Part shown: positions 51,698-59,881 of the stretch, piece after piece
Numbering within the stretch: the stretch's first letter is position 1
Layout: each line of letters opens with the position of its first letter
Source of the DNA: Nocardia colli
GTDB taxonomy: Bacteria > Actinomycetota > Actinomycetes > Mycobacteriales > Mycobacteriaceae
Assembly (NCBI RefSeq): GCF_008704205.1
Contig: NZ_VXLC01000010.1
Span: forward strand, 186,001 to 250,000
Reading direction: 5' to 3'
Length of the DNA: 64,000 nucleotides
The notes under the pieces: model-generated
The model's input: the letters and a program-made list of their open reading frames with translations, nothing else
Databases searched by the model: none
What the model was told of the DNA's origin: nothing
Translations under genes and position numbers: made by a program

Positions 51698-52576
51698 ATG
51701 AGCAGGTGGGATACCTCGGCGATGCCCGATCAGGCCGGTCGGAAGTTCATTGTGACCGGTGCGAACAGCGGGCTGGGGGCGGCCACGGTACGAGCATTGG
51801 CGGCGGCCGGGGCGGACGTGGTGCTGGCCTGCCGGAACGTGGCCAAGGGGGAGCAGGTCGCGGCGGAACTGGGCGAGCGGGCGGTGGTGCGGAAGCTGGA
51901 TCTCGCGGATCTGGCGTCGGTGCGGGAGTTCGCCGAGGCGACGGATCGGGCCGACGTGCTGATCAACAACGCCGGGGTGATGGCGCTGCCGCAGGCGCGC
52001 ACCGCGGACGGTTTCGAAATGCAGGTCGGCACAAACCATCTCGGCCACTTCGCGCTGACCGGGCTGCTGCTGGACAAGATTTCGGCGCGGATCGTCACGG
52101 TGGCCAGCGGTGCGCACGTCATCGGGAAGATCGATCTGGACGATCTCAACTGGGAGCGGCGCCCGTATCGGCGCTGGCCGGCCTACGGGCAGGCGAAGCT
52201 GGCCAACCTGATGTTCGCCTACGAGTTGCAGCGCAGGCTGAGCGCGGCGGGCTCGCCGAAGATCTCGGTCGCCGCGCACCCCGGTTATGCCGCGACCGAG
52301 CTGATGTCGCACACCGAGTCGATCCAGGACGCGGTGATGTGGCTCGGCAACCTGCTGCTCGCGCAGAGCGCCGAAATGGGCGCGCTGTCCACGCTTTACG
52401 CCGCGACGACCGACGTCGAGCCCGGCCGCTACTACGGGCCGACCGGCTGGCGCGGGCTGCGCGGCTACCCGGGCCGCTCCGGTTCGACGAAGGCCTCGCG
52501 CGACGAGAACGTCGCCCGTGGCCTGTGGGAGCTGTCGGAGAGACTGACCGGCGTCACTTACGATTTCGCGAAGTAG
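51698..52576 (+). CDS. SDR oxidoreductase, retinol-dehydrogenase-like
   Basis: 292 residues: TGANSGLGAAT, CRNVAKG (cofactor site preferring NADP), LINNAGVM, and YGQAKLAN with the Tyr-Lys pair. A leaderless start is likely (TAGACT at 51685-51690, 7 nt before the ATG). Substrate unknown. It ends 10 bp before the SigJ-type promoter of the next gene. Confidence 0.86.
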   Translation: MSRWDTSAMPDQAGRKFIVTGANSGLGAATVRALAAAGADVVLACRNVAKGEQVAAELGERAVVRKLDLADLASVREFAEATDRADVLINNAGVMALPQARTADGFEMQVGTNHLGHFALTGLLLDKISARIVTVASGAHVIGKIDLDDLNWERRPYRRWPAYGQAKLANLMFAYELQRRLSAAGSPKISVAAHPGYAATELMSHTESIQDAVMWLGNLLLAQSAEMGALSTLYAATTDVEPGRYYGPTGWRGLRGYPGRSGSTKASRDENVARGLWELSERLTGVTYDFAK

Positions 52577-52586
52577 CCGCCTCGAT

Positions 52587-52614
52587 GTCACACATCGCCT
52601 ACCCGTGTCGTCCT
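52587..52614 (+). promoter_or_regulatory. SigJ/ECF41-type promoter
   Basis: GTCACA (52587-52592), 16 nt, CGTCCT (52609-52614). This is the same hexamer pair and spacing recalled for SigJ of M. tuberculosis and for ECF41 sigma factors. It points at the AhpD-like gene starting 43 bp downstream. A matching sigma factor is encoded at 58201-59106. Confidence 0.8.
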
Positions 52615-52656
52615 CTCTACGAAGACGCAAGAACAACCACGAAGGAAGGCAACATC

Positions 52657-53127
52657 ATGGACGCTCGCATCAACCTCTTCGGCAACCAGGTCGCCGGCAG
52701 CTTCATCAAGCGGCTCAACAACGCCGCCCGGATCATCAACGACTCCACCCTGCCCGCCGCCACGCACGAGCTGATCAAGATCCGGGCCAGCCAGATCAAC
52801 GGCTGCGGCTACTGCACCGACATGCACACCAAGGACGCCGCGCATCACGGCGAGACCTCGGTGCGGCTCAACCTGGTCGCCGCCTGGCGCGAGGCCACCG
52901 TGTTCACCGAGGCCGAGCGGGCCGCGCTCGCGCTGACCGAGGAGGCCACCCGGATCGCGGACAGCGCCGGCGTCAGCGACGAGGTGTGGCAGGAGGTGCG
53001 CAAGCACTACGACGAGGACCAGGCCGCCGCCCTGATCTCGGCCATCGCGATGATCAACGCCTGGAACCGGCTCAACGTCATCGCCCGCACCCCGGCCGGC
53101 GACTACCAGCCCGGCCAGTGGGGGTGA
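52657..53127 (+). CDS. carboxymuconolactone decarboxylase family protein (AhpD-like)
   Basis: 156 residues. Core CMD/AhpD fold with the redox motif CGYC and the nearby histidine (NGCGYCTDMHTKDA). AhpD-like proteins act as peroxidase or disulfide partners. Members of this group are the usual targets of ECF41 sigma factors, and this gene has a matching promoter. Strong AAGGAAGG before ATG 52657. Product residues are C-ending-codon rich, suggesting strong expression. Confidence 0.88.
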   Translation: MDARINLFGNQVAGSFIKRLNNAARIINDSTLPAATHELIKIRASQINGCGYCTDMHTKDAAHHGETSVRLNLVAAWREATVFTEAERAALALTEEATRIADSAGVSDEVWQEVRKHYDEDQAAALISAIAMINAWNRLNVIARTPAGDYQPGQWG

Positions 53128-53135
53128 GGCAAGCC

Positions 53136-53172
53136 GGCTCGACCGTGCTGTGGCCTGCGGCACGATCGAGCC
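53136..53172 (+). terminator. terminator after AhpD-like gene
   Basis: 13-bp stem GGCTCGACCGTGC/GCACGATCGAGCC with one mismatch and an 11-nt loop, 9 bp after the stop. Confidence 0.65.
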
Positions 53173-53205
53173 ACCTCTCGATATCTGCCTGGTACAGTGC
53201 CTGAC

Positions 53206-53277
53206 GTGCAGCGCGTCTATTTCTGGTTTAGCAAGCCGGCCCCGGGTGGGCTGGTCTGCGGCAACCACTTGCGCTGA
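53206..53277 (+). CDS. aromatic leader peptide of DAHP synthase gene
   Basis: A 23-residue ORF whose codons 5-8 are Tyr-Phe-Trp-Phe (begins VQRVYFWFSK). TACAGT (53193-53198) stands 7 nt before the GTG, with no ribosome site, so the leader should be leaderless. A terminator hairpin follows at 53288-53316. In Corynebacterium glutamicum a leader peptide before the class I DAHP synthase gene works by ribosome-mediated attenuation; the same is inferred here, sensing all three aromatic amino acids. Confidence 0.85.
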   Translation: MQRVYFWFSKPAPGGLVCGNHLR

Positions 53278-53287
53278 CGACATTCCA

Positions 53288-53316
53288 CCCCGAGCCGGAA
53301 GACCGGCTCGACGGGG
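53288..53316 (+). terminator. attenuator hairpin in aroF leader
   Basis: GAGCCGG-AAGA-CCGGCTC with flanking CCCC and GGGG, followed by TTTC. It sits 11 nt after the leader stop and 39 nt before the DAHP synthase ATG. Confidence 0.7.
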
Positions 53317-53354
53317 TTTCACGTCCGTGGGTCGGCCGAAGAAAAGGAACCCAC

Positions 53355-54446
53355 ATGACAACCGCTGTCGACGTCGATCCACGGCATTCCGACCTGGACG
53401 ATCAACGCACTCTCAGCGTCAGTCCGCTGCGCTCGCCCGCCGAGGTCCGTCAGGTCCACCGGATCACCGACGCGCTCGCCGACACCGTTCGCCGCGGCCG
53501 CGCGGCCACCGTCGACGTGCTCAACGGCGCGGACGACCGCCTGATGGTGATCGTCGGCCCGTGCTCGGTGCACGACCCCGCCGCCGCCCTCGACTACGCG
53601 CGCCGCCTGGCCGCCAAGGCCGCCGAGCTGGACGACCGGCTGCACGTGGTGATGCGGGTCTACTTCGAGAAGCCGCGCACCACCCTGGGCTGGAAGGGGT
53701 TGATCAACGATCCGCACCTGGACGGCTCGTTCGACGTCAACACCGGCCTCGGCATCGGCCGCAAGCTGCTGGTCGACATCACCGGCCTCGGCCTGCCGGT
53801 GGCGTGCGAGTTCCTCGACCCGATCACCCCGCAGTACATCGCGGACCTGGTCGCCTACGGCGCGATCGGCGCCCGCACCGCGGCCAGCCAGGTGCACCGT
53901 CAGCTGAGCAGCGCGCTGTCCATGCCGGTCGGCATCAAGAACGGCACCGACGGCGACGTGCAGGTGGCCGTCGACGGCGTCCGCGCCGCCGCGGCCAGCC
54001 ACGTGTTCCCCGGCACCGACCTGGACGGGCGCGCCGCGCTGATCCGCACCACCGGCAATCCCGACTGCCACGTCATCCTGCGCGGCGGCACCTCCGGCAC
54101 CAACTACGACGCGGCCTCGGTCGCCGAGGCGGGCATGCGGCTGGAGAAGGCCGGACTGCCGCAGCGGGTGGTCGTCGATGCCAGCCACGGCAACAGCAAC
54201 AAGGACCACAACAAGCAGGTCGACGTGGTCACCGACATCGCCGCCCGGCTCGGCGCCGGCGAACCCGGCGTGGTCGGCGTGATGCTGGAGAGCTTCCTGG
54301 TGGAAGGCCGGCAGGATCTGACCCTCGGGCACGCGAGCGAACTGACCTACGGCCAGTCCATCACCGATGCCTGCCTCGATTGGGACACCACCGCCCGCCA
54401 GCTCGACACGCTGGCCGAGGCGGTGCGGCAGCGCCGCAATCCCTGA
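53355..54446 (+). CDS. aroF: 3-deoxy-7-phosphoheptulonate synthase, class I
   Basis: 363 residues of the AroF/G/H family: VGPCSVHDP, RVYFEKPRTTLGWKG, GIKNGTDGD and DASHGNSNKDH, with the Cys, His, Glu and Asp metal ligands. It joins PEP and erythrose 4-phosphate to open the shikimate pathway. Mycolata usually also have a class II enzyme elsewhere. The position close to salicylate synthesis is suggestive, but the leader peptide implies control by aromatic amino acids rather than iron. AAAGGAA before ATG 53355. Confidence 0.93.
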   Translation: MTTAVDVDPRHSDLDDQRTLSVSPLRSPAEVRQVHRITDALADTVRRGRAATVDVLNGADDRLMVIVGPCSVHDPAAALDYARRLAAKAAELDDRLHVVMRVYFEKPRTTLGWKGLINDPHLDGSFDVNTGLGIGRKLLVDITGLGLPVACEFLDPITPQYIADLVAYGAIGARTAASQVHRQLSSALSMPVGIKNGTDGDVQVAVDGVRAAAASHVFPGTDLDGRAALIRTTGNPDCHVILRGGTSGTNYDAASVAEAGMRLEKAGLPQRVVVDASHGNSNKDHNKQVDVVTDIAARLGAGEPGVVGVMLESFLVEGRQDLTLGHASELTYGQSITDACLDWDTTARQLDTLAEAVRQRRNP

Positions 54447-54578
54447 CTGCCACACCGGTTTCGGCCTCCCGCGCGGTGCTCGGGTGCGGGAGGCCGGCAA
54501 CGCGGTGCCGAGCTCACCAGACCAGCAAGTCTGAAGTGGACCGCGACCGGTCGGCGCCGGTCGGCGAGGATCGACAGC

Positions 54579-55223
54579 GTGATCGAGATGGCGGCAGTTC
54601 TGGGTGTTGCGGCGGTGGCGTTGGGGCTGGTCCTGACGCCCGGGCCGAACATGATGTACCTGGTTTCCCGGACCGTGTCGCAGGGCCGCCGCGCCGGTTT
54701 GGTGTCGCTGGGCGGGGTCGCGCTGGGGTTCGGGGTGTACCTGGTGGCGGCGACGGTCGGCATCACCGCGGTGTTCGCGATGGTGCCGGGGTTGTACCTG
54801 GCGGTGAAATTGACCGGTGCCGCGTACCTGCTGTGGATGGCCTGGCAGGCGCTGCGGCCCGGTGGCACTTCGATATTCGAGCCCACGACGGTGCCCGCGG
54901 ATCCGGCCCGGCGGCTGTTCGTGATGGGGTTCCTGACGAACCTGCTGAATCCGAAGATCGCGATCCTCTACATGGCGCTGATCCCGCAGTTCGTCGCGCC
55001 CGAACACGGGCAGATCTGGTTGCAGAGCCTGATCCTCGGCGCGGTGCAGATCGTGGTGGCGTTGACGGTGAACGGACTGATCGTGCTCGGCGCGGCCGGC
55101 CTGGCGACCTTCCTCACCGGCCGGCCGCTCTGGCTGCGCGTCCAGCGCTACCTGATGGGCACCATGCTCGGCGCCATCGCCGTCCTGCTCGCCACCGACC
55201 GGGCCCGCCCCACCCCCGCCTGA
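54579..55223 (+). CDS. LysE-family exporter
   Basis: 214 residues with about six helices and the family start ALGLVLTPGPNMMYLVSRT and GFLTNLLNPKIAILYM. Amino-acid or metabolite efflux is expected; the substrate is unknown. GTG start. Stands between the DAHP synthase and a TRIC-like gene. Confidence 0.88.
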   Translation: MIEMAAVLGVAAVALGLVLTPGPNMMYLVSRTVSQGRRAGLVSLGGVALGFGVYLVAATVGITAVFAMVPGLYLAVKLTGAAYLLWMAWQALRPGGTSIFEPTTVPADPARRLFVMGFLTNLLNPKIAILYMALIPQFVAPEHGQIWLQSLILGAVQIVVALTVNGLIVLGAAGLATFLTGRPLWLRVQRYLMGTMLGAIAVLLATDRARPTPA

Positions 55224-55268
55224 CCGCACGGGCCTGTCGGCGCGGAGCGCGCGCCGGGATATGACACG

Positions 55269-55985
55269 GTGAGCGGCATGGTGGATTTCGATGCCGCGGC
55301 GCTGGCCGGCCCGTTCGGGTCGGCGGCCGGTGCGGTGCAGCACGCGGGGGAGTTGTTCGGGGTGTTCGCGTTCGCGAGTTCGGGTGCGCTGCTGGCCGTC
55401 CGGCGGGATTTCGACATCTTCGGCATCGTGGTGCTGGCCTGTGCCACCGCGCTCGGCGGCGGCGTCATCCGGGACCTGCTGATCGGCCGCACCCCGCCCG
55501 CGGCGTTCGTCGATCTCAGTTATCTGTGGACGGCGGTGCTGGCCGCGGCGGTGATCTTCTTCTGGCATCCGTCGCGGCGGCTGACCAGGGGACCGCTCGA
55601 GGTCGCCGACGCGTTCGGGCTCGGATTGTTCTGTGTCACCGGCACGGTCATCGCCTACTCGCACGGCCTCGGCGCGCCCTCGGCGGCGCTGCTCGGCCTG
55701 GTCACCGCGATCGGCGGCGGCGTGATCCGCGACCTGCTCGGCGGGCAGACGCCGAATGTGCTTCGGCCGGACCAGATCTACGCGGTGCCCGCGCTGGCCG
55801 GCGCCGTCGCCACGGCGACGCTGCTGCACTTCGGCGTCTACCAGGCGTGGACCGGGGCGCTGGCCGCGCTCGGCGCGATCGCCTTCCGGCTGCTCGCGTT
55901 GCGCTTCGGCTGGCATGCGCCGCAAGCCCGCCGATATCCGCGGACCAGGCCGCCGGTCGATCCGACCTCGCCGCACCCGTCCTGA
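55269..55985 (+). CDS. TRIC-family (UPF0126) cation channel protein
   Basis: 238 residues made of two three-helix repeats plus one, each repeat with GGGVIRDLL (near residues 60 and 155), typical of bacterial TRIC/YadS potassium-permeable channels. GTG 55269 or ATG 55278 could be the start. Physiological ion not shown. Confidence 0.88.
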   Translation: MSGMVDFDAAALAGPFGSAAGAVQHAGELFGVFAFASSGALLAVRRDFDIFGIVVLACATALGGGVIRDLLIGRTPPAAFVDLSYLWTAVLAAAVIFFWHPSRRLTRGPLEVADAFGLGLFCVTGTVIAYSHGLGAPSAALLGLVTAIGGGVIRDLLGGQTPNVLRPDQIYAVPALAGAVATATLLHFGVYQAWTGALAALGAIAFRLLALRFGWHAPQARRYPRTRPPVDPTSPHPS

Positions 55986-56010
55986 TCTCCCGCGACGTGC
56001 GGGAGATCAG
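55982..56010. terminator. bidirectional terminator
   Basis: 12-bp stem CTGATCTCCCGC/GCGGGAGATCAG, loop GACGT, overlapping the TRIC stop and just beyond the minus-strand RibD-like gene. Confidence 0.75.
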
Positions 56011-56019
56011 GGGCGCGGG

Positions 56020-56562
56020 CTACTTCAATCGATAACGCAGCTGCGCGAACTGACCCATCTGCTCGACGTCGACGAGTTGCATGCGGGAGGCCAGAATTCG
56101 GCGCGGCAACACCGGCGCGCCGGCGCCGAGGGTCACCGGCGCGACGCCCGCGATGATCTCGTCGAGCAGCCCGGCGTCGGCGAACAGTCCGGTCAGCTCG
56201 CCGCCGCCGACGATCCAGATGTGCTGCCCGCCTGCGGCTTCCAGCATGTCCCGGTGCACCGGCTCGACCGGGCCGGACACGAACCGCAGGTTGGCGCCCG
56301 GGATGGCGGGCAGCGTGCGATGGGTGAACACCCAGCACGGGCGGTCGCCGTAGACCTTGGCCCAGTTCTCCGGCGGGTCGTTGGCCATGATCCATTCGTA
56401 GGTGGTCGCGCCCATGCACATCGCGCCGACGCCGGCCAGGAACTCGGTGATGTTGTGCTCGGCGCCGCCGTCGTCGGCTACCTCGAACAGCCAGCTGAGC
56501 GAGTTGTGCTCGTCGGCGATGTAACCGTCGAGGCTGGTCGCGGTGAAGTATTGAGTTGCCAT
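56020..56562 (-). CDS. RibD C-terminal/dihydrofolate reductase-like protein
   Basis: 180 residues: starts ATQYFTATSLDGYIADEHNSLSW (key LDGYIAD), followed by GATTYEW and WIVGGGELTG, the pattern of the RibD_C/DHFR-like NADPH reductases. True substrate unknown; such proteins are common in actinobacteria. A 15-bp perfect inverted repeat ends 2 bp before its ATG and its 3' arm holds the only ribosome-like AGGG. Confidence 0.85.
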   Translation of the reverse strand: MATQYFTATSLDGYIADEHNSLSWLFEVADDGGAEHNITEFLAGVGAMCMGATTYEWIMANDPPENWAKVYGDRPCWVFTHRTLPAIPGANLRFVSGPVEPVHRDMLEAAGGQHIWIVGGGELTGLFADAGLLDEIIAGVAPVTLGAGAPVLPRRILASRMQLVDVEQMGQFAQLRYRLK

Positions 56563-56564
56563 GA

Positions 56565-56600
56565 GTCATACCCTGTCAGCGAAACCTGACAGGGTATGAC
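56565..56600. promoter_or_regulatory. 15-bp inverted repeat at RibD-like gene start
   Basis: GTCATACCCTGTCAG, loop CGAAAC, and its perfect complement fill the gap between dapC and the RibD-like gene. It may be a dapC terminator, an operator, or an RNA hairpin hiding the start region of the RibD-like gene. Confidence 0.6.
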
Positions 56601-56605
56601 AAGTT

Positions 56606-57778
56606 TTATCGCCCGCCCGCGCGGAGCCTGCGCACGCCCTCGTCGAGCGTCTCGTCGCGCTTGCAGAAGGTGAAGCGCACCAGATGACTCCAGGACGCGG
56701 CATCGTCGGCGAACACGCTGACCGGGACGGCGGCTACGCCGAGCCGCTTCGGCAGCTCGCGGCAGAAGGCGAGGCCGTCGGTCGCGCCCAGCGGGGTGAT
56801 GTCGCCGCAGACGAAATAGCCGCCCGGACTCTGCTTCACCTCCAGCCCGGTGTCGGCCAGGGCGGCGGCGAGCCGAAGCCGCTTCTCGGACAACGTGTCC
56901 CGCAGCCCGGCCACCCACTCCAGCTCATGGCTCAGCGCGTGCGCGACCGCGGGCTGGAACGGGCCGCCGGCGACGAAGGTCATGAACTGCTTGGCCGCGA
57001 GTACGCCGTCGATCAACGGCGCCGGACCGCACGCCCAGCCGGTCTTCCACCCGGTGACGCTGAATGTCTTTGCCGCACTGGACACCACGACGGTGCGCTC
57101 GGCCATGCCGGGCAGCGTGGCCAGGCTGATGTGCTCGGTGCCGTCGTAGACCAGGTGCTCGTAGACCTCGTCGGTGAGCACCAGGATGTCGTGCTCGCAA
57201 GCGATCTCGGCGATGGCCTCGAGGTCGGCGCGGCCGAGCACGGTGCCGGTCGGGTTGTGCGGGGAGTTGACCACCAGCATCCGGGTGGCCGGCGTGATCG
57301 CGGCGCGCAGGCTGTCCAGGTCGAGCACGAAGCGATCGCCGTCGGCGACCAGGCGCGCGGTGCGACGTTGCGCGCCGGCCAAAGCGACTGCGGCAGCGTA
57401 GGAGTCGTAGTACGGCTCGATCAGCACGACCTCGGCGCCCGGCTCGACCAGGCCGAGGATGGCGGCGGCGATCGCCTCGGTCGCCCCGACGGTCACCAGC
57501 ACCTGGGTGTCGGGATCGTAGTGGGTGCCGTAGCGGCGGGCGCGGTCGTCGGCGATGGCGCGGCGCAGCACCGGCATCCCGCGCCCGGGCGGGTACTGGT
57601 TGAGGCCGTCGGCGATGGCCTGCCTGGCGACCTCGAGCATGCCGGCCGGGCCGTCGGTGTCGGGGAAGCCCTGGCCCAAGTTGACCGCGTCGAACCGGAC
57701 GGCGAGTTCGGTCATCTCCGCGAAGATCGTGGAGGCGAAGGGGCGCAGGCGAGCAACGGTGGCGGGTTGCGGAGGCAT
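56606..57778 (-). CDS. dapC: N-succinyldiaminopimelate aminotransferase, DapC type
   Basis: 390-residue class I PLP aminotransferase: NLGQGFPD, NQYPPGRGMP, INSPHNPTG-type motif (VNSPHNPTGTV), SSAAKTFSVTGWKTGW with the PLP lysine, and RFTFCKRDETL at the end. It is close in wording to M. tuberculosis DapC (Rv0858c), lysine/diaminopimelate pathway; methionine or kynurenine aminotransferase activity is possible. The ATG lies 6 nt after TAGTCT, so leaderless. Confidence 0.85.
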   Translation of the reverse strand: MPPQPATVARLRPFASTIFAEMTELAVRFDAVNLGQGFPDTDGPAGMLEVARQAIADGLNQYPPGRGMPVLRRAIADDRARRYGTHYDPDTQVLVTVGATEAIAAAILGLVEPGAEVVLIEPYYDSYAAAVALAGAQRRTARLVADGDRFVLDLDSLRAAITPATRMLVVNSPHNPTGTVLGRADLEAIAEIACEHDILVLTDEVYEHLVYDGTEHISLATLPGMAERTVVVSSAAKTFSVTGWKTGWACGPAPLIDGVLAAKQFMTFVAGGPFQPAVAHALSHELEWVAGLRDTLSEKRLRLAAALADTGLEVKQSPGGYFVCGDITPLGATDGLAFCRELPKRLGVAAVPVSVFADDAASWSHLVRFTFCKRDETLDEGVRRLRAGGR

Positions 57779-57952
57779 AGTCGGAGACTAGCCCAGCATT
57801 CGCTATTGTTGCTATTCAATAGCGAATAGCTATGCTTCACTTCAACTTTGAGCCTTCTACCTGCATGGTTGTGCGGTTTCCCAACGGCGGCTAGCCTCGC
57901 CGTGTTCTACCTCACAGTCCCGCGATCTGCGGGTATCTCGAAAGGGGCATTC
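57779..57952. promoter_or_regulatory. dapC/small-gene divergent control region with dyads
   Basis: ATTCGCTATTG (57798-57808) and CAATAGCGAAT (57817-57827) form a perfect 11-bp inverted repeat, and a second one (GCTATTC/GAATAGC) overlaps it. The pair covers the spacer and -35 region of the dapC leaderless promoter. It is strongly AT-rich for this genome and likely an operator. Confidence 0.6.
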
Positions 57953-58156
57953 ATGGCCTCATATCTCGACCTTGTTGTGAATCCGGCCACGTCGGAGGTC
58001 GCCGGATCCGCACTCGGTCTGCTTCGGCACGTCATGCAGGACTTCATCGCGGGCTTCGGCTCCGGTACCCCGGACTGGGGGCTCGGTTCCTCGACCGGCA
58101 ACCCCGGCCTCGGCTCGTCCACCGGCAACTGGTTCTCCGGCTCGGCCACTCCCTGA
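57953..58156 (+). CDS. small Gly/Ser-rich protein of unknown function
   Basis: 67 residues from ATG 57953 (after AAAGGGG): a helical first half (ASYLDLVVNPATSEVAG, LGLLRHVMQDFIAGFG) and a second half of GLGSSTGNPGLGSSTGNW repeats. No signal peptide or membrane helix. Followed by a strong terminator. I know no family; likely restricted to nocardiae. Confidence 0.6.
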   Translation: MASYLDLVVNPATSEVAGSALGLLRHVMQDFIAGFGSGTPDWGLGSSTGNPGLGSSTGNWFSGSATP

Positions 58157-58160
58157 CGGC

Positions 58161-58201
58161 AGCCCGCCGGGCCGGTCATGAGGGGGCCGGCCCGGCGGGC
58201 T
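58161..58201. terminator. bidirectional terminator
   Basis: 15-bp perfect stem AGCCCGCCGGGCCGG/CCGGCCCGGCGGGCT between the small gene and sigJ, which converge. Confidence 0.85.
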
Positions 58202-59106
58202 CAGCCCAGTCGAATGCCGGTCAGCTTGGCCGGATTCGCGAGATCGTAAGTGCCCCAGACCAGTCCGTCGCGGATGGTGAAACCCATGACCCGCGGCGGA
58301 TGTCCGTAGTCCGCCGTGACGACCATGCCCAATTGTCCGTTGACCGAGGCGAATTCGTAGTTGTACGCGGGATCCACGGCGCTGCCGTCCAAGCCGTACT
58401 TGCGCACCAGGCCCAGGTAGAAGCGCGCGATCCGATCCGCGCCGCGCAGGATGTTCACCGCGGTCGAGGTGGTGCCGTCGGCATCGCCGATCACCACCGA
58501 ATCCGGGTGCAGCGCAGCGGTAACCGCGCGCACGTCACCGGAGCGCAGCGCGGTCAGGAAGCGCTGCACCGCGGCCTCGTGCTCGGCATCCGGCACCGGC
58601 GGCGGCGTGTCCGCCACCGCCTTGCGGGCTCGCACCGCGAGCTGGCGGGCGGCCTCCGCCGACACGTCGAGGATCGCGGCGATCTCGTCGAACGGCACCG
58701 AAAGTCCGTCGTGCAGTACGAAAGCCACTCGCTGCGGCGGGGTCAGGCGGTCCAGCACGACCATGGCCGCGAGCCGGTACTCCTGCTTGCGGACCACCGC
58801 CTCCAGCGGATCCGGCGTGCTCGACGGCGTGCGCGCGGTCACCACCGGTTCCGGCAGCCATTGCCCCACATAGCTTTCCCGGCGCACCGCGGCACTGCGC
58901 AAGCGGTCCAGGCAGATTCGGCTCACCACGGTGGTCAGCCAGGCGCGCGGATCGTCGATCTCGGATTGGTGGGCGCCGGCCAGGCGCAGCCAGCTCTCCT
59001 GCACCGCGTCCTCGGCGTCGCCGACGCTGCCCGTCAGCCGATACGCGACCGCGAGCAGATGCGCTCGATGTGATTCGAACAATCCGGCAAGCAGAGCGGC
59101 AACCAT
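58201..59106 (-). CDS. sigJ: ECF41-family sigma factor (SigJ-like)
   Basis: 301 residues: sigma2 and sigma4 domains (to about 165) with a fused SnoaL-like C-terminal domain. The linker has WLPEP, and the end has NPAKL in place of the NPDKL motif, both marks of ECF41 factors, which have no anti-sigma factor and are controlled by the fused domain. Such factors usually sit beside an AhpD-like, oxidoreductase or epimerase target. Here the candidate target with a matching promoter is 5.1 kb away at 52657. Confidence 0.88.
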   Translation of the reverse strand: MVAALLAGLFESHRAHLLAVAYRLTGSVGDAEDAVQESWLRLAGAHQSEIDDPRAWLTTVVSRICLDRLRSAAVRRESYVGQWLPEPVVTARTPSSTPDPLEAVVRKQEYRLAAMVVLDRLTPPQRVAFVLHDGLSVPFDEIAAILDVSAEAARQLAVRARKAVADTPPPVPDAEHEAAVQRFLTALRSGDVRAVTAALHPDSVVIGDADGTTSTAVNILRGADRIARFYLGLVRKYGLDGSAVDPAYNYEFASVNGQLGMVVTADYGHPPRVMGFTIRDGLVWGTYDLANPAKLTGIRLG

Positions 59107-59212
59107 CAGGGAGATTCTACGATCTCCGGGCCGGTCGGTTTACCGCGGTATCCCGGCCCGGCCCGCGGGAAAGCCGATGCTCAGGTCCGGCGATTCGTGA
59201 CAACATGACTCG

Positions 59213-59800
59213 ATGGACGCACACGCGCTGTCGAACGGAACGGTCTGGCTATCGACCCCCATCGCCGCGGACATCGACGCCATCACCGAGTGTTGTCAGC
59301 ACCCGTCCATCGGCGAGTGGGTGACCATTCCGGTGCCCTATACCCGGGACAACGCGCAGACCTTCGTCGACGACATCGTCCGCCCCGGCTGGGCGGGCCG
59401 CAGCCCGACCTGGGCGCTGCGCCTGCACGAGGGCGGCACCGTGGTCGGCATGATCGGGCTCGGCGAGCGGGACGAGTCCTCGGCCGAGATCGGCTTCTGG
59501 CTGGCGCAGGGCGAACGCTCGCGCGGCCTGATGACCCAGGCGGTGAACCTGGTCTGCGACTACGCTTTCCGGCCCGACGGCATGGCGCTGCGCCGGATCA
59601 GCTGGCGCGCGTTCGTCGGCAACTACCCCTCCGCCGCCGTGGCCCGGCGCACCGGTTTCCGCTACGAGGGCCTGGCCCGGCAGGGCAGCCTGCAACGCGG
59701 CCGCAGCCGCGACCACTGGCTGGCCGCCCGTCTCCCCACCGACCCGCCGGGCCCCGCGGAGGGCTGGCCCGCCGAGTTCGACCGGGTGCTGCAACGGTAA
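59213..59800 (+). CDS. GNAT acetyltransferase, RimJ/RimL-like
   Basis: 195 residues with the GNAT acetyl-CoA patterns (EIGFWLAQGERSRGLMTQA, then RRTGFRYEG near the C-terminus). Acetylates an amino group; target (ribosomal protein N-terminus or small molecule) unknown. 81 bp before the XPB helicase gene on the same strand. Confidence 0.85.
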   Translation: MDAHALSNGTVWLSTPIAADIDAITECCQHPSIGEWVTIPVPYTRDNAQTFVDDIVRPGWAGRSPTWALRLHEGGTVVGMIGLGERDESSAEIGFWLAQGERSRGLMTQAVNLVCDYAFRPDGMALRRISWRAFVGNYPSAAVARRTGFRYEGLARQGSLQRGRSRDHWLAARLPTDPPGPAEGWPAEFDRVLQR

Positions 59801-59881
59801 TTGTCGTGGTCAGGGGACCGGCCGTGCCGGGCTGTCGGGGGTCTCAGGGAGAATGGTCCGGAATCGATGCGAGGAGGGGCT

